A stretch of 64,000 nt of DNA from contig SSNP01000069.1 of NCBI GenBank assembly GCA_006937955.1, forward strand, positions 1,100,339-1,164,338, in the 5' to 3' direction. Below are positions 49,236 through 61,100 of this stretch, piece by piece. How positions within the stretch are numbered: position 1 is the stretch's first letter; each line of letters starts with the position of its first letter. Both the position numbers and the translations under genes were made by a program. The notes under the pieces are model-generated. The model ran no database searches. It had not been told where the DNA came from and was given only the letters and a program-made list of their open reading frames with translations. This DNA is from Pachypanchax playfairii. Lineage: Eukaryota > Chordata > Actinopteri > Cyprinodontiformes > Aplocheilidae.

Positions 49236-49994
49236 AGGAACTTAAGGCAGCTTTACAAAATCTGACTCAGTGCTGCCGCGACAGGCGCTGTGGCTAACTG
49301 CAGCCACCAGCCAAGCCGGCACGGGAGCGCGCACAGACACTTTACAGACTGTTCGTCTTCACAGCACTGCACCGGGGAGGCTAACATACTTCACGTCAGG
49401 TCTCTCCTGTTATTTGATTTGATCTCATCATTTTCATACTGTATCAGGCTCTAAACACGACCTATAATGTTTTCTCACCTGGTCACAAGGAAATGAGCCA
49501 TGTCAGCATCCGTTTTCACTCCCAAATGCAGCTGAAGTTCCCTCCATGAACCGAACGCATATCCAATATTTATGCGGGTGCCTGCCCGGCTTCGGTCATG
49601 TTTTTTTTTAGACTCACGAGATGCAGCTGATAAAGTCTTTTTTTTCTTCGTGGTGCCACTTTTTTGGGGGGTGAGAGTGGATGCAGGTCGTTTGATGGCT
49701 GCAGAAACATCCATAAGTATACCTTCAGTGTTTGAATCCAAGTCCACGGCGGCCATGTTCTTCCTGTTCAAGAGCTGTCGGCAACGCGCATGCAGCGTCA
49801 ATTTACGTAACATCCCTACAACTGCGCGGGAAATTCGGACGTCGAACTGCAGCGCATGATGTAGCACACAGCGTTTCCAAGGCAACAGACATATATGCCT
49901 CGTTATTTTGGGTTTTTAATGCTTCATGACCCATTAGCATTGAATAAACTGGAAATGCATGTGTAGTTTTTCACAAATCTTGCCTTATGTCCCT
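49236..49994 (-). mobile_element. TTAA element D (759 bp) with exon-like ORF
   Basis: Inserted into A7 at TTAA (49232-49235 and 49995-49998). Ends are AGGAACTTAAGGCA and, on the minus strand, AGGGACATAAGGCA. The uninterrupted site in other A copies (ATACTTAAGAAATAACC) proves the insertion and the TTAA duplication. The interior is CpG-rich at 49250-49380 and 49740-49890, unlike the flanking A element, and encodes the ORF described at 49479-49756. Confidence 0.9.
49479..49756 (-). CDS. putative first exon carried by element D (about 93 aa)
   Basis: From an ATG in the context AAGAACATGGCCGCC, the frame reads MAAVDLDSNTEGILMDVSAA, then a Lys-rich stretch (TTKKKK, ESKKKHDRSR), then TRINIGYAFGSWRELQLHLG and VKTDADMAHFL. 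It ends at CCAG followed by GTGAGA (49473-49478), a strong splice donor, so it reads as an exon rather than a complete gene. Upstream on this strand are CpG-rich sequence, GCGCATG words (NRF1-like) and an X-box-like GTTGCCTTGGAAAC at 49873-49886. The NIG-x-AF-x-x-WR-x-L...KTDA-x-x-A-x-FL pattern is one I associate with uncharacterised teleost proteins; I cannot name it. It could be exon 1 of a host gene captured by the element or exon 1 of the parent transposon. Confidence 0.5.
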
Positions 49995-50992
49995 TTAAGA
50001 AATAACCACAAAGTTCTGAAATTCGTATGAAATGGACTCTTTAATGCTTCTATTTAAAGCATTAAGTAACTAATGAAATCACAACAGAAAGCCAAGTTAC
50101 AATCGAGCTACTACACATTAATAAATTTGCCTTTAAATATTCTGGAAGGTTGACTTGTTACATAAACAACAGAAAGAGGTACATTACCAGCGCTGGATTG
50201 GTATTCAGTAATTAAACTGGAACATTTTTGGCTGGGCTGCTACTGCCGAAAAATAGTTGGATACGCAAAACTGCAAGAAAATGCACACGTTCTCAGTTGA
50301 AATCACACTGAACCGGAATGTGTGACCTCCTGCCCTCTTCAGTCTCGGATACTGACACTTTTTTTTAATGATTCACTGTTTGTGTTGAACAAATCAGAAG
50401 TAAATCAGAGTAGAAAGCGTAGTGTACCATACTATAGTTTTAAAGATAAAACACCATAGAGAATTTGAATTTAGGAGAGGACAAACTTCATTATGTTGCA
50501 GCATTTATTTATTCATGTTTCTGACATTTTTATGCTTGGCAGCATGAAAGACTTCTATAAAATAGTTTGCAAATTAAATAAGAGAACAGGCCAGTATTAA
50601 AAGGTGATCCTCCATCCAGTTTTTAAAACATATATTAATCTGACAACAGCATAATAAAACTGTCTAAAAATCTCTTATGGCTTTTGGTTTTCAGTGGGCA
50701 ATGCCAAGATTATCAGTAGTCCAAATCTTTAAAAAAAAAAATTGAAGGTGCTGATGATGAGCTTAAAATATAAAAACATGTAATGAAATGTAATTAACAT
50801 CAGCACTTAAAGCTAAATCTTTTTTTTTTTTTTGGTATGTATAATTATATCTGGTTAATGGTTAAGATTTTTGTTGAACTTGCAGAACGTTCTTACTGTC
50901 CAACACAGACAGATGTTTTCCTTTGATTTGTTTATAATGAATAAGTAAATAATAAAGACAATCTAAATAAATAAAACAGACAAATCTCTGAC

Positions 50993-51068
50993 CTGATGTG
51001 GTACGAGACCCAGAGACGTTGGAGGTTCATTCATTCTGTCATCACTGCTGCTGGCCACTGCGTAGCCC
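50993..51068 (-). CDS. atg7: atg7 exon (GYAVASSSDDRM...VPHQ)
   Basis: One base completing a glycine codon plus 25 codons, acceptor CATCTCTAG, donor GTCAGA. Encodes GYAVASSSDDRMNEPPTSLG and LVPHQ, equivalent to human 601-625 (GYAIASSSDDRM...). Near-identical to mammals, showing strong constraint just after the catalytic exon. Confidence 0.96.
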
Positions 51069-54000
51069 CTAGAGATGGAGAATATCACAGAGTTAGAAAC
51101 AATATATATCAAAAGTTTAGGGCAAGTCAAATCTGCATGTAATTAATTACACGCTAAATGTTTTTCTACGTGTTCGGTCACAAAACAGTAAGTACAGAAA
51201 GATTTAAAAGGAAAGCAGAAAACTGTGAATCAGCTCGTGGAAAATGACGAACTGTCACTTCTCCACTGGAGCAGATCAGTCCTCAGTCTGACTCGGCCAT
51301 TTCAACACATTGATCATCTTTTGTGTTGTTACCAATTTGTTGTTTACTTTCAGATCATTATCTTGTTGATCAAACATTTATTTCCATTCCCATGCGTGAC
51401 TGAGGTCATGCCATTCTGTGGGTTGTTGGATTCTTTTTTCTTTCAGTAACAAAGGTCCGTCTAACAAGTCCAAACTAGACTGTTTTTGTCTCTTTCAGTC
51501 TTAGAACTCACAACCAGGCTGATCTTTTAAAGAGGATAAGCAAACTTTTGTTACACAGTTAGAATGAGTCATCTTTGACTGATGTCCATGAAAATACCTG
51601 CTATAGTTTTCGTCTTATAGGATGTTGCTACTAGAATCTCTACAGTTCATTGAGGTAGTTGTGGAGTTCGTACCTTCAGCTTCTCACATCCCCATTTACC
51701 CAGCGAATCTGGTTCTTATAATCCCAAGTGATTAAATAAAAGTTAACTGGTTCTTGAAGACCTTTCACCTCTCATCTGAAAGGTTGTTGCTTGGGTTTTT
51801 TATTTTTGTTTTAACTGACTGAAATTGGATTTTAACTTAAGCTGGAACAATCANNNNNNNNNNNNNNNNNNNNNTGTGTGTCACTGACCCACCCATCCAT
51901 CCCGTGGGTCATTATGACCTGGAAATATGAGGATTTGTTTACTTCCTTGAACAACATGTGAAATGTTTTGGTTGCGTTCTTCAAGGTGTAAATTGTTGAG
52001 AAACCACCAGAGTTAAAACTATATTCTAAGTGTTGGATAGGTGTTACTCAGCATCATCTCATCTGTTTAATGCAGATTCTTCACATTTAGCATTAATGTC
52101 TTTCATCACTTCTCGCTAAGATGTAAAAAGTGTTCTTCTCTACCCAAGATGAGAACATTACTGTCCTCAAAAGACTTATCGGTGAGCTAATCTCAGAGTG
52201 TGAATGTGTCTCAACGGGAGGTCGTTTGGAACCTGCTGGCCAGTTAGAGCTGAGAAAGCTTTTGGGATAAAAGGTGAAACATTTTCAAAAGAAAAGAAGT
52301 GCAGTTACCTTCTAGTCGAGTACTTAGCAGTTTCTGACATTTTTTGATATTGTGGACTGCTTGTACTTTATAATTTGCCCTGTGACCAAAGGCACTAGAA
52401 AACAATAAGCTGTTAAGTTTTTGAATTGTGAGCAAACGAGTGAGCGCAGTAGGAGGTCACAATGTTCAGCTAGGACCAACATGTTCCTGAGATGAAATGA
52501 AAAACTAAGCACTGCTGTATCTTAAATTACAGTTGATTTGAATGTTACCAGGGAAATATCAAAATCTACACAAAAGAAGTAAATTAATGATTTTAGGTCA
52601 TTTCATATTGATAAAACAGATTTGGAGCATAGTTTAATAGGAAAAAGTACAAAAATGCTATCAACTGAGCTGTAGTTGAAAAATAATAAAACATATTTAA
52701 ACTTATATTAAACTGATATTGGTTGTTGTTGATTATTTTGAGCAGATTTTGTACCAGATCTTTTCCTACTTTAAGCATCAGCTCTTAGCCAGCTCTATTT
52801 TATTGATAAAACTTTCTTTTGACATGTCAAACACAAGGTTTTTACAATCTCTTGTAGCTTTTTGTTATTATGTCAAACCAGAGCTTGCTTGAATATGAAA
52901 TATAAATTTCATTTGGGTACTTTAGGGCTTCCTTGTATATTTCAATGAACCCTTTTGCAAAAGTAGATCTAGCCAGTTTCATAAGATTTTGTTCTTTTTG
53001 ACTGACAGTTAATAAATAATATACTATCTTACAGTCAGCTGGCAGGGTCTTTACAAAGTCAAAAATGTCTGTCAAACTGGCTGAATACCAAGACACTAAT
53101 TATGTAAAAGCTGTGATTGTGACAAAGTCAGATTTGAGAGTTTCAGCACAGAATTTAAAAGCATGAAAAAAGTGGGTTTAAAAGCAGAGAATAAACACAA
53201 CGATTGAAAGAAAATAGAATGTAGAGAGGAATAATGCAATAGACTAATCTCAGTCTAAAACAAGAGCTAAACAACATCAAATGTGAAAAATCTCCTTTTT
53301 AAGCATTTTATCCAGGACAGAAAGGACAGCTGTGTAACAGCTTATTGCATCTCCAAGCACTCCATGATAAAATAGCAGTCTTATCAGGCTCAGCAAGTGG
53401 CCTCTATTGTATAGCTTCCCCAAAAAACAAACACACACCACTGTATTTCCACAGAGACACACCGGTGCACATGACTACACACTCAACAGGCATGAAAACA
53501 TCCCCTTTACTGTTCTAAAAGATCAACTAGGCGCAGGAAACATCAAGCTACTGCAGATTGCAAAAAAAAAAAAAAGAACTCAAGAGTTCACTGAAGCTCA
53601 ATATTAGAGTAGAGAGCTTTGCACAAACAAATTGTTGAAAACACCTGCAGTGCAGTAAAATCTCAGCCGTAAGTGCTCCTCCATCAAACAGCAAACATCT
53701 TCCTCACTATCAGACCTGGAGTGAAATGTGGTGAAGCTCAGTGCCATCTCAGGCAGCTACTGATGATAAACGCTACTCATGGAGGTAGAGAAGTGTCTGA
53801 CGTCTGCAACAGCCTGGAAAGAGGTTTGTTTGATTCCGTTTTATTTGTGGAATCAGCTTAAAAAGATCAATCCTTTTAGCATCACGCCAAACACTGAAAG
53901 ATGCAGCACCATTTAAAAACATTCAGAAAGAACTTGTGGATAAATGTTGAAGTGAATGATATGATTTATAAACAAATCCAAGTTACTGTCATATAAAAAA

Positions 54001-54238
54001 TCTAAATGAGTCATCTGTAACAGGAGAATATCAGGATAAGTCATTCCTCTCAGCAGCAGCTTAACCTGAGCTGAGACTAGCTTAAAAACTCAGTGTGTAT
54101 TGATTTTGATCTTCAATGACCACCCCCCACCATCTATTTATGGGTAGACCTGTTTTTAAAAAGGTTGCACTATAAACTCACAACAAAATCGATGTTGCTA
54201 CTATTATTATTTCTGCAGAAGGTTTTTGGTACACTTAC
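51069..54238 (-). other. atg7: atg7 intron (3,170 bp) with a 21-N gap
   Basis: Contains the gap at 51854-51874, followed by TGTGTG and a short CCATCCATCC run, suggesting a small unresolved simple repeat. No transposon ends or other exons were recognised in this intron. Confidence 0.8.
51854..51874. other. assembly gap (21 N)
   Basis: Run of N within the atg7 intron. Confidence 0.98.
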
Positions 54239-54354
54239 CCTTCAGTGTGCTGCAGAATGGACACCATCAGCTCCACAGCCAGAGCTCCAGCAATCATAGA
54301 AAGGCCTGGTCTGCTTACTGTGCACTGCTGATCCAGAGTCCGATCCCTTGTAGA
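54239..54354 (-). CDS. atg7: atg7 catalytic-cysteine exon
   Basis: Thirty-eight codons plus two bases. Encodes STRDRTLDQQCTVSRPGLSM, then IAGALAVELMVSILQHTE, equivalent to human 562-600. The Cys of DQQCTVSRPG (codon at 54322-54324) corresponds to human Cys572, which forms the thioester with ATG8/LC3-family proteins and ATG12 before transfer to ATG3 and ATG10. The active site is intact. The acceptor is unusual: TGAGTAG preceded by CCCCA and a 15-base tract of T (A on the plus strand), so the polypyrimidine tract is a long T homopolymer. The donor is GTAAGT. Confidence 0.97.
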
Positions 54355-55538
54355 CTACTCACCCCAAAAAAAAAAAAAAAGGAAAAACTGAAATAACTGG
54401 ATTCAGTGTATTTATAGTATCAGTTTAAAACAGGTTAAAGATTTGTACAGAAGTAACAAGTCCACATCAACAGGTCCAGATTAAAGCCCAGTAAGACCAT
54501 CATGAATAACAACATGGTGGCACAAATCTCAACTCAACAAGTTTGACATGTTCAACCAAAGGCTTTTAGATGACGCTCATGTCTAAAAGGATTAAAGGTC
54601 AAGCTCTGCACCCAAACTGGTGACTGGCGTTTATTGATGCCATAGTATTTTGGTAAATGGAGCCATTACTGTGTCTCTGTTATTGACTGTGTGGCCTTTT
54701 TTCACTGATTTTGCTCGGAGCAGCTCCAACTGTTCTACAACCATCTGAAATGATAAGCAGGCATAGCTAATGGATGATCCATTAGCATGTGTGCAAAACT
54801 GAAGTTAAACTAACAGGTTTTTTGGATAACTGTGGACGGGAGAACTTAATAAGCAAAAGACAGAAGGAGCTGTAAAGAGCATGCTTTGTTTCTTTATGGT
54901 GGCTGATGAAGGACACCACAGTGAGATACAAAACAAAGAGTTCCAGTATCTGCAACTTCTGCATTCATTGATGGAGCTAATATATATTTAATTTTAGTGT
55001 GTGCAGGTCTTTAATTGTGATGATAATGTTACAGTAATCTGTGACTGTGGGTGGGAGCTAAATGACATTTATACAACTAAAAGCTGAATAAAGCAAATTT
55101 CCAACAAATGGCTCCCGTGCCTTTCAGAGCTGAAAATGGACCTCCCATATTACTCATGTGAAAAGGTAATGAGGGAGAAGGACAAAAAGCAAAAACAAAG
55201 TCTAACAGGAGACATAAGCAGAACGTGGGCGATAAAAGAAGTGTGATTTTCACTATAATTAAATAGGAGATTTTTTGTTTTAAATCAACTGCATTTGGAT
55301 TTAAAAAGTCACTTCATTACAGAAATTGTATAAATATTAATCTGTAGCTGACATGTGCAATTTATGTCTGCTTAAATATATATTATATGATTGAAGCAGT
55401 GAAAGAAACTCTTAAAAGCATGAATAATTCATCTGGAGTTCAGTTTAAATCTAAAATTCTTTCTTTCTGTGGAAAACGTTCCCATTTGCGCTTGTTTTGA
55501 GCACATGGAGTATGAGGTGAGTGTATTCTTGTCCTTAC
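54355..55538 (-). other. atg7: atg7 intron (1,184 bp)
   Basis: Begins with donor GTAAGG (55533-55538) and ends at the T-rich acceptor near 54355. AT-rich, nothing else recognised. Confidence 0.85.
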
Positions 55539-55784
55539 GTCTCCTGGCGCTACAACGTCATTGCAGAAATAGCAGCCCAGCTTGTGGCCTGGGATGTTGG
55601 AGAACAGAGAGGAACCCGGGACACACGGGGCAGATCCAGCCGGTGTGGAGGACAAAGAGGAGGCAGAGGAGCAGGAAGGAGAGGAGTCTGTCTCCGTGGA
55701 AACACTCTGACTGATGGGAGGTTTCTTAAGGCCATGACGCATCACAACAAACGTGTCGAAACCTAAGGCAGCATTCACGACGAG
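55539..55784 (-). CDS. atg7: atg7 exon with CYFC motif and a serine-rich insertion
   Basis: Eighty-two codons, phase 0, acceptor CTCATCAG, donor GTAAGG. Starts LVVNAALGFDTFVVMRHGLK and ends GSSLFSNIPGHKLGCYFCND + VVAPGD, matching human 494-561. The CYFC pair is likely half of the zinc site. Between KKP and GSSLF this fish has a longer Ser/Thr/Pro-rich stretch (VSTETDSSPSCSSASSLSST...), so the exon is 14 codons longer than the 68-codon human equivalent. This linker is variable in vertebrates; the core on both sides is conserved. Confidence 0.96.
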
Positions 55785-57997
55785 CTGATGAGTAAAAAAT
55801 GACAAGAATTTTACAGAGAAGTCTCCAATTAGACTGAGCAGGTACAGATAATTATAAACAAGAGTTCACTTAATTAGTTCCTTTCAGAAATGAATGAAAC
55901 AGATTAAAAACTGTTCCTGATGTTTCGTGGAAGTTTGTTTTCCTGAAAGTATATTGAAAACTTGAACTGCAGTTCATATGAGAACACTGAGAACATTTGA
56001 GTCAAACCTTATAATAACTTGCAACTTCTAAATATCACTGGCTTTAGTGTTTCAGCTAATGCTAAATCACATTGTAGCTCAAAAACTGTGAAACGTACTG
56101 CGCTATAGCCATTTCTGTGTTTGATAATGTTGATTAGCATCTTCATTTGGGTTGACTTGGAGAGTTAATCCGTTCTAGATGTGCAACTAATGATTATTCA
56201 TTTAAAATCTGTCCAGTGGTTCATAAGATATTTTGGTAATGCTGCAGATAAATAAACATGAACACAGACATAGGCAGAAACATTTGTCACACACTGTTTG
56301 CCTTTTGGAAATACGCGATAAGAGTTAGCGACTTAAAGAACAAACTTATTTTGAAATCCAAAATGTCAAATCTGACTAAATAGGAAAGGAGAAAACATAT
56401 CCTGAGCTGCGTTTTAAGTTCCACTGGAGAAGACACACCATATCTACACTAATAACTGATCTAGATCAAAAAACAAAAACAAAAAAAAACAAAAAAAAAA
56501 CAATTGTTCCTCAATTTAGAAGACCTGGAAAAAGACTTAAGGGCTGAGAACTTCAGGTATACAGTATAACTGTATAACACAGTAAAAGTAAATTGATTTG
56601 ACAAGAAAGTCCTTATTTATCAGGAAGCCGATAAAGAGTCTCCTCTTCAGTTGAAATAATCAAACCTGCAGATGATTAAGACTGTAATAAAAGTTTAAAA
56701 AAATATATGATTTTAAGTGTGTGTGAGACAACAGACATGATACGCTGGTTTTTTGGAAGCTGCTCAAAAAAGCAGCTTAATTCCAGCAACTAATTTAAGG
56801 TGGTATATGGAATATTTTCATTAAAAACTATATTTTTAACAAAATAATGCCTCCACTGGATGTTTAGAGGGTTGTAGAATGAAAATACAGCATTTCCTTT
56901 AAAAATTATATTTGAAATAAAATATTATAAAATATTACTTTTGACGGGCACGACGTTGGCATTTTGTTTACATCTACCAGCCAATAGCTGGCAGAGCAGC
57001 GGGCGCCATTTTGGGTAAATAATCCAACACAGTGAGGCTGGTACTGTGGAGTCTGCAGGTCAAGCAGCTGGAAGCACCGGGGACATGTGGTGATTATATA
57101 CCTTATTTACTTGCCATAGGTGATTCCTCTGTGGTTTCCCATGTGACGAGCAAGTTCTGTGTAGAAACGTTTTAATAGCAGCTATTAGCAGCTAGCTAAC
57201 ACATAGCTACATGTTGGTGAAGTGGATGAGTGCTTTCGGGTCACTTTTTGGACTGGAAGACACACCACGAAGGATTTTATTGCTTTTTTTTATTTTATTG
57301 GATAAGAGGGGCTGCAGGAAGTTTTGGAGCCGCGGAGCAACTGAACTCTTTGCCACGGACTGAGTAGATGACTGAGCTTCAAACAGGTAGGAGCTGCTTT
57401 TATCAGAGTCAGTGTGTGATCAGCGGGGCTGGAGAGCATGATTAGTGAGCTGAACTCATGATATTTTATTCAGATCGGGGATCAGAGTGGGTTTGGTGAG
57501 GAATATTCGGCCTGAGCATCGGAGCGCGAGCGGGGGGGGGGTTAACGAGCCTGGCATCCAGATGGCTGAAGGTTTTGTGCCATGTTATTCTGTTCCAAGT
57601 TCCATATACCACCTTTAAAAGAGACATACATAAGCCGTTAGGGCAACAGAGTATATGTATATTGGATGTTTATCCAGCAAATGGCTAAATTTGTCCATCT
57701 GATGTTTGGTACTGGACAGTAGGTTCATCAAAGCTTTTATCTAAAAACAGCTGTTTCGTGTGACAAGAGTGGCAAAAAAGTAGCAGCCAGTAAATATACA
57801 ATACCAACTAATGAGCTAAAAGTGGCTAAAAAGGTTCACAAAGCTTTATGCTAATTAGCCGGACATACTTCACTGCAGGTGTCTGCTTTCCTTTTGCATG
57901 TCATTATGTCAGTCATTGTTTGTATGTAAAAGATCCAAAGTGGAACTTTAAGTACTCTGGTGTGTGCGCTCGCAGCACATGTCCTGTTCCTTTGTAC
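55785..57997 (-). other. atg7: atg7 intron (2,213 bp)
   Basis: Contains TTAA element F (56799-57614). The remainder (55785-56798, 57615-57997) is AT-rich, with an A-rich tract near 56465-56505; nothing else recognised. Confidence 0.8.
56799..57614 (+). mobile_element. TTAA element F (816 bp)
   Basis: Left end GGTGGTATATGGAA and right end (minus strand) AGGTGGTATATGGAA, flanked by TTAA (56795-56798 and 57615-57618). The interior has GGGCGCCATTTTGGG, a CCAAT word near 56981, ATGACTGAGCTTCAAACAG followed by GTAGGA (57368-57392), and a G-run at 57532-57541. No transposase, so non-autonomous. Plus orientation of the exon-like module is antisense to atg7. Confidence 0.8.
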
Positions 57998-58192
57998 CTT
58001 TCTCTTGCTGGCAGCTATCACTGTAGGCAACCAGCGGCTCTCTCTTGTGTCCATCAGTAAGAACACCACATCGTGCTCTGATATCAGCTTCTCCAGCTGC
58101 TCCACATCCTTCTGGGCCTGAGACAGAGTAGCCTGAGAGAAATTCACTGGGTGGCCGGGCATCGGGATGCTCATATTGTAACCTTCTGCATT
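57998..58192 (-). CDS. atg7: atg7 exon (NAEGYNMSIP...AASKRK)
   Basis: Sixty-five codons, phase 0, acceptor TTCTACAG, donor GTACAA. Encodes NAEGYNMSIPMPGHPVNFSQ, then DVEQLEKLISEHDVVFLLMD and TRESRWLPTVIAASKRK, equivalent to human 429-493. Part of the ATP-binding adenylation fold of the E1-like domain; the MDTRESRWLP block is strictly conserved in ATG7 and distinguishes it from UBA-type E1s. Confidence 0.96.
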
Positions 58193-61100
58193 CTGTAGAA
58201 AGAAAGGAAAATAAGAGAAACATTGATACTGAGTGAGAAATGGTCTAAAAGTTTTGTATCATGATTAATATGAGCAAATTTATCATCATTATTACTGTAT
58301 GTGAATAGTAAACATATGAATACAGTATATATGCAACAGGGTCCAAGTCTAAATGCAGCATTCAGACTGTTGTGGTTTTACAAGCAGAGGAGATATCATT
58401 TATTTGTTTGTGGTAAAGTGGTGCAACATTTCGAACCTCGATCATAATGATCTGTATGAATGATGGGTTTGTGAACATTTGTGGAGGCGGGCGCTGTTTC
58501 CTACAGGAAGTTCTTATGGCTGCTGCATGAACAACTTGATAAATTCTTGAGAATATGAAGTGATTTACTGCTGCAAGTTGGCTGAAGAGTTCCTACCATC
58601 TTCATACTGGTGTGTTGGAACCTTCCTCTGGTCTACCAACAACCATCTTACAAAAATCATAAGATGCCCGAATGGCCTCCATGTGCAACTCATAGTAATT
58701 TCAAGTCATCGTTATGAAGATCAGCTGTCGACATATTTTATCAGGGAATATACTTGCTGGAGGTCCAGTGTCTCCAAAATTCTGTGTTGATCATCACACC
58801 TGCTCAGACAATGCTGGTGAGTGCTGGAATGGATCCAGAGGCAGAACCTTTACAGCCAGAACCGGATTCTGTTCCATGAGCTGGACTGGGAGTTAGAATG
58901 TACTGAAACAGCTTTGCTGAGCTGTTGCATGATGTTGCCTCAGGCATCATGAACACTGAGAAGTAAGTGTACTTTCCAGAAACAACTTTTTGTTGCAGTC
59001 TAGTTTATATCCTTATACAAAATACAGTCTTCTACTATTTTAGAAGTAAATAATCCCTGATCATTGTCTGCAGGTTGTTGGGAAAGCCTTCAACCGGTGA
59101 CCCTCCACACAGGGTTTTCATGGTGCATAAGTAGATTCATACACTAGATTCTTATAAAACTGCAGTGTGCTGCCATATGAAATGTTCCAAGAATCGTTCG
59201 TAGTGTGCTTGCAGCTGTTCGTTCGGGTCATTGTGACCAGGGCTTATGGAAAATAAAAAATACACGAGTTGGTTGAGTAGAAGAGTTGAATATTTGCAAA
59301 GGAATAACTAACAACATCTTGGCAATCCCAAACAGAGAATAAAATAGTTTCAATTATTTAAAACCTATCATCTAAACCAGGGATTCCCAAAGTGTGGTGC
59401 ACGCACCCCTGGGGGTGCATGAGCTGCCACTAGGGGGTGCGCGAGATGAAAAATGTAATGGCGGAAAAACGTAATGATAATAATTACAAAATAGAGTGTT
59501 GTTTCCCCAGGCAATAAAGATGTGTAACTAAATATTTCCTCCGTAAATTTTTAAGTTGACAATTAAAATTACTATTCAAAATGCACTTCATCTAGAAATG
59601 AAGTGTAGAAGAAGTTCTTCTTCTTCTACTACTACATAATTTATGTGCGCACCTAGTTTGTGGCCTCTACTTCATTCATTTTCGCAAATATGCTCAAATG
59701 GCCTGAATCGGGGAAACTGTCAGTTGAGAAATTGAAAAACAAAGGTACTGATAAAGGAGAGGAACCAAGAGAGAGTGATGAATCAAAGGCATTAATCTGA
59801 GTAAGTATTTGGCCAAATGGTATTTATATTATTGCTTCAATATACTGGAAATACTCAGCGCTCCTCTATCTGTTTCTTCATCTCGCTGCAGGCTGAACCA
59901 CGCTGCTACTGCTCCACTTGAAAACTCAGGATCCTGTTTTTTTATCGGTTCCTAAGCCATGTTGTTTTTGTATGACTTTATTGCAATTTAATTCAAAATT
60001 TTGTTGGTCTAATGTTATTTCCATAACCTGTGTTTTTTGCCCTAAAACTGGAAGCTTGCACATAAATTTTTTTTTTTTTTACAGACACAGGAGCGCATTT
60101 TTTTGGTCATTAGATCATCATTAGATGTGGTTTTTGTTCATTTGAGTAAACATGCCGTCTTTAATATAGCCTAAATAATAATTCAACGTTCTTTCAACAG
60201 TAACAAAAATGATTGTGGCATTTTTTTGAAGGTACGAGGGGGGGTGCGTCAACACGACAGGGATATAAAAGGGGGTGCGTGGCAAAATAAGTTTGGGAAT
60301 CCCTGATCTAAACCTTTTTTGTTTTTTCTAACAGCATTGTCTAGACTCAAAAGTTGGGGAAAATAAAAGGTATAAAAATATAGAAAAATAAAGTCATGAG
60401 GCGAGTTGTACAACACATAACCTGAGTTGTCTTCACATACATCCCAGCTATGTTCTCAACTAGCGTACTCTGTAGTACTCATCAGAAAACCTTTTAAATA
60501 GTATCAATAGATGTGTTTTCTTACAAAAACACTACGTTTCGTGGCAGTCAGACTGTACGGATCGTTATTCTAAAATTTTCAACCATCTCAGTTAGTTTGA
60601 GCATTTAGAAATGCTATGAATATAAATCTGCTGTGACAAAACAATCATATTAAAAAGAATTGAGAGAACGCTTATCTAAAATAAAACTAAATAAAATACA
60701 ACCTCGAGCTACAAGGTTGCTGAAAATAATTAACCTTTTCAGCAGGAAAAACTAAAACTTTGATTCAAAAGAACTTTGTTCATTTGTAAACTCATCTTAG
60801 GTTTCAAAAAACAAGTAAAGGAATATGAATCTATCAGGTTTCCTGTTTAAGTGAGCAATATTTAAAAAAAACAACAACATTAGTCCACAAAAAAATAAAT
60901 AAATAAAGCATTATAATCTTCCGTTAAGTAACCACTCAAGACTCTGTTATCTTATCTATCTTCAAGACTTGGATATGCGACGGGGAGGAAAATGGAAACG
61001 TCAAGAGTAATTTCAGGTGAAGGACAAAAAAGAGAGGAAAAAGACTTTTACTTCGTTAGAGGATCTTCTGCCTTCATGTTCTGTATTTTAAAAACGGAAG

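Larger units (their letters stand above)
48713..50040 (-). mobile_element. TTAA element family A, copy A7, interrupted by element D
   Basis: Minus-oriented; TTAA at 48709-48712 and 50041-50044. With element D and one TTAA removed it is about 565 bp and aligns with the other copies, e.g. GGTTAATACTTAAGAAATAA as at 41703. CCAAT box and ATGAAG/GTAAGA (minus) retained. Confidence 0.9.
44523..50992 (-). other. atg7: atg7 intron (6,470 bp)
   Basis: Contains repeat unit copy 4 (47145-47440) and A7 with nested element D (48713-50040). The rest (44523-47100, 47450-48700, 50050-50990) is AT-rich with homopolymer runs; no further exon, RNA gene or element end was recognised. Confidence 0.8.

Noticed and set aside
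49757..49885. Extension of the element D frame upstream of its good ATG (starting MPWKRCV)
   Set aside because: The upstream part overlaps the CpG-rich promoter-like region and has a poorer start context; the ATG at 49756 is preferred.
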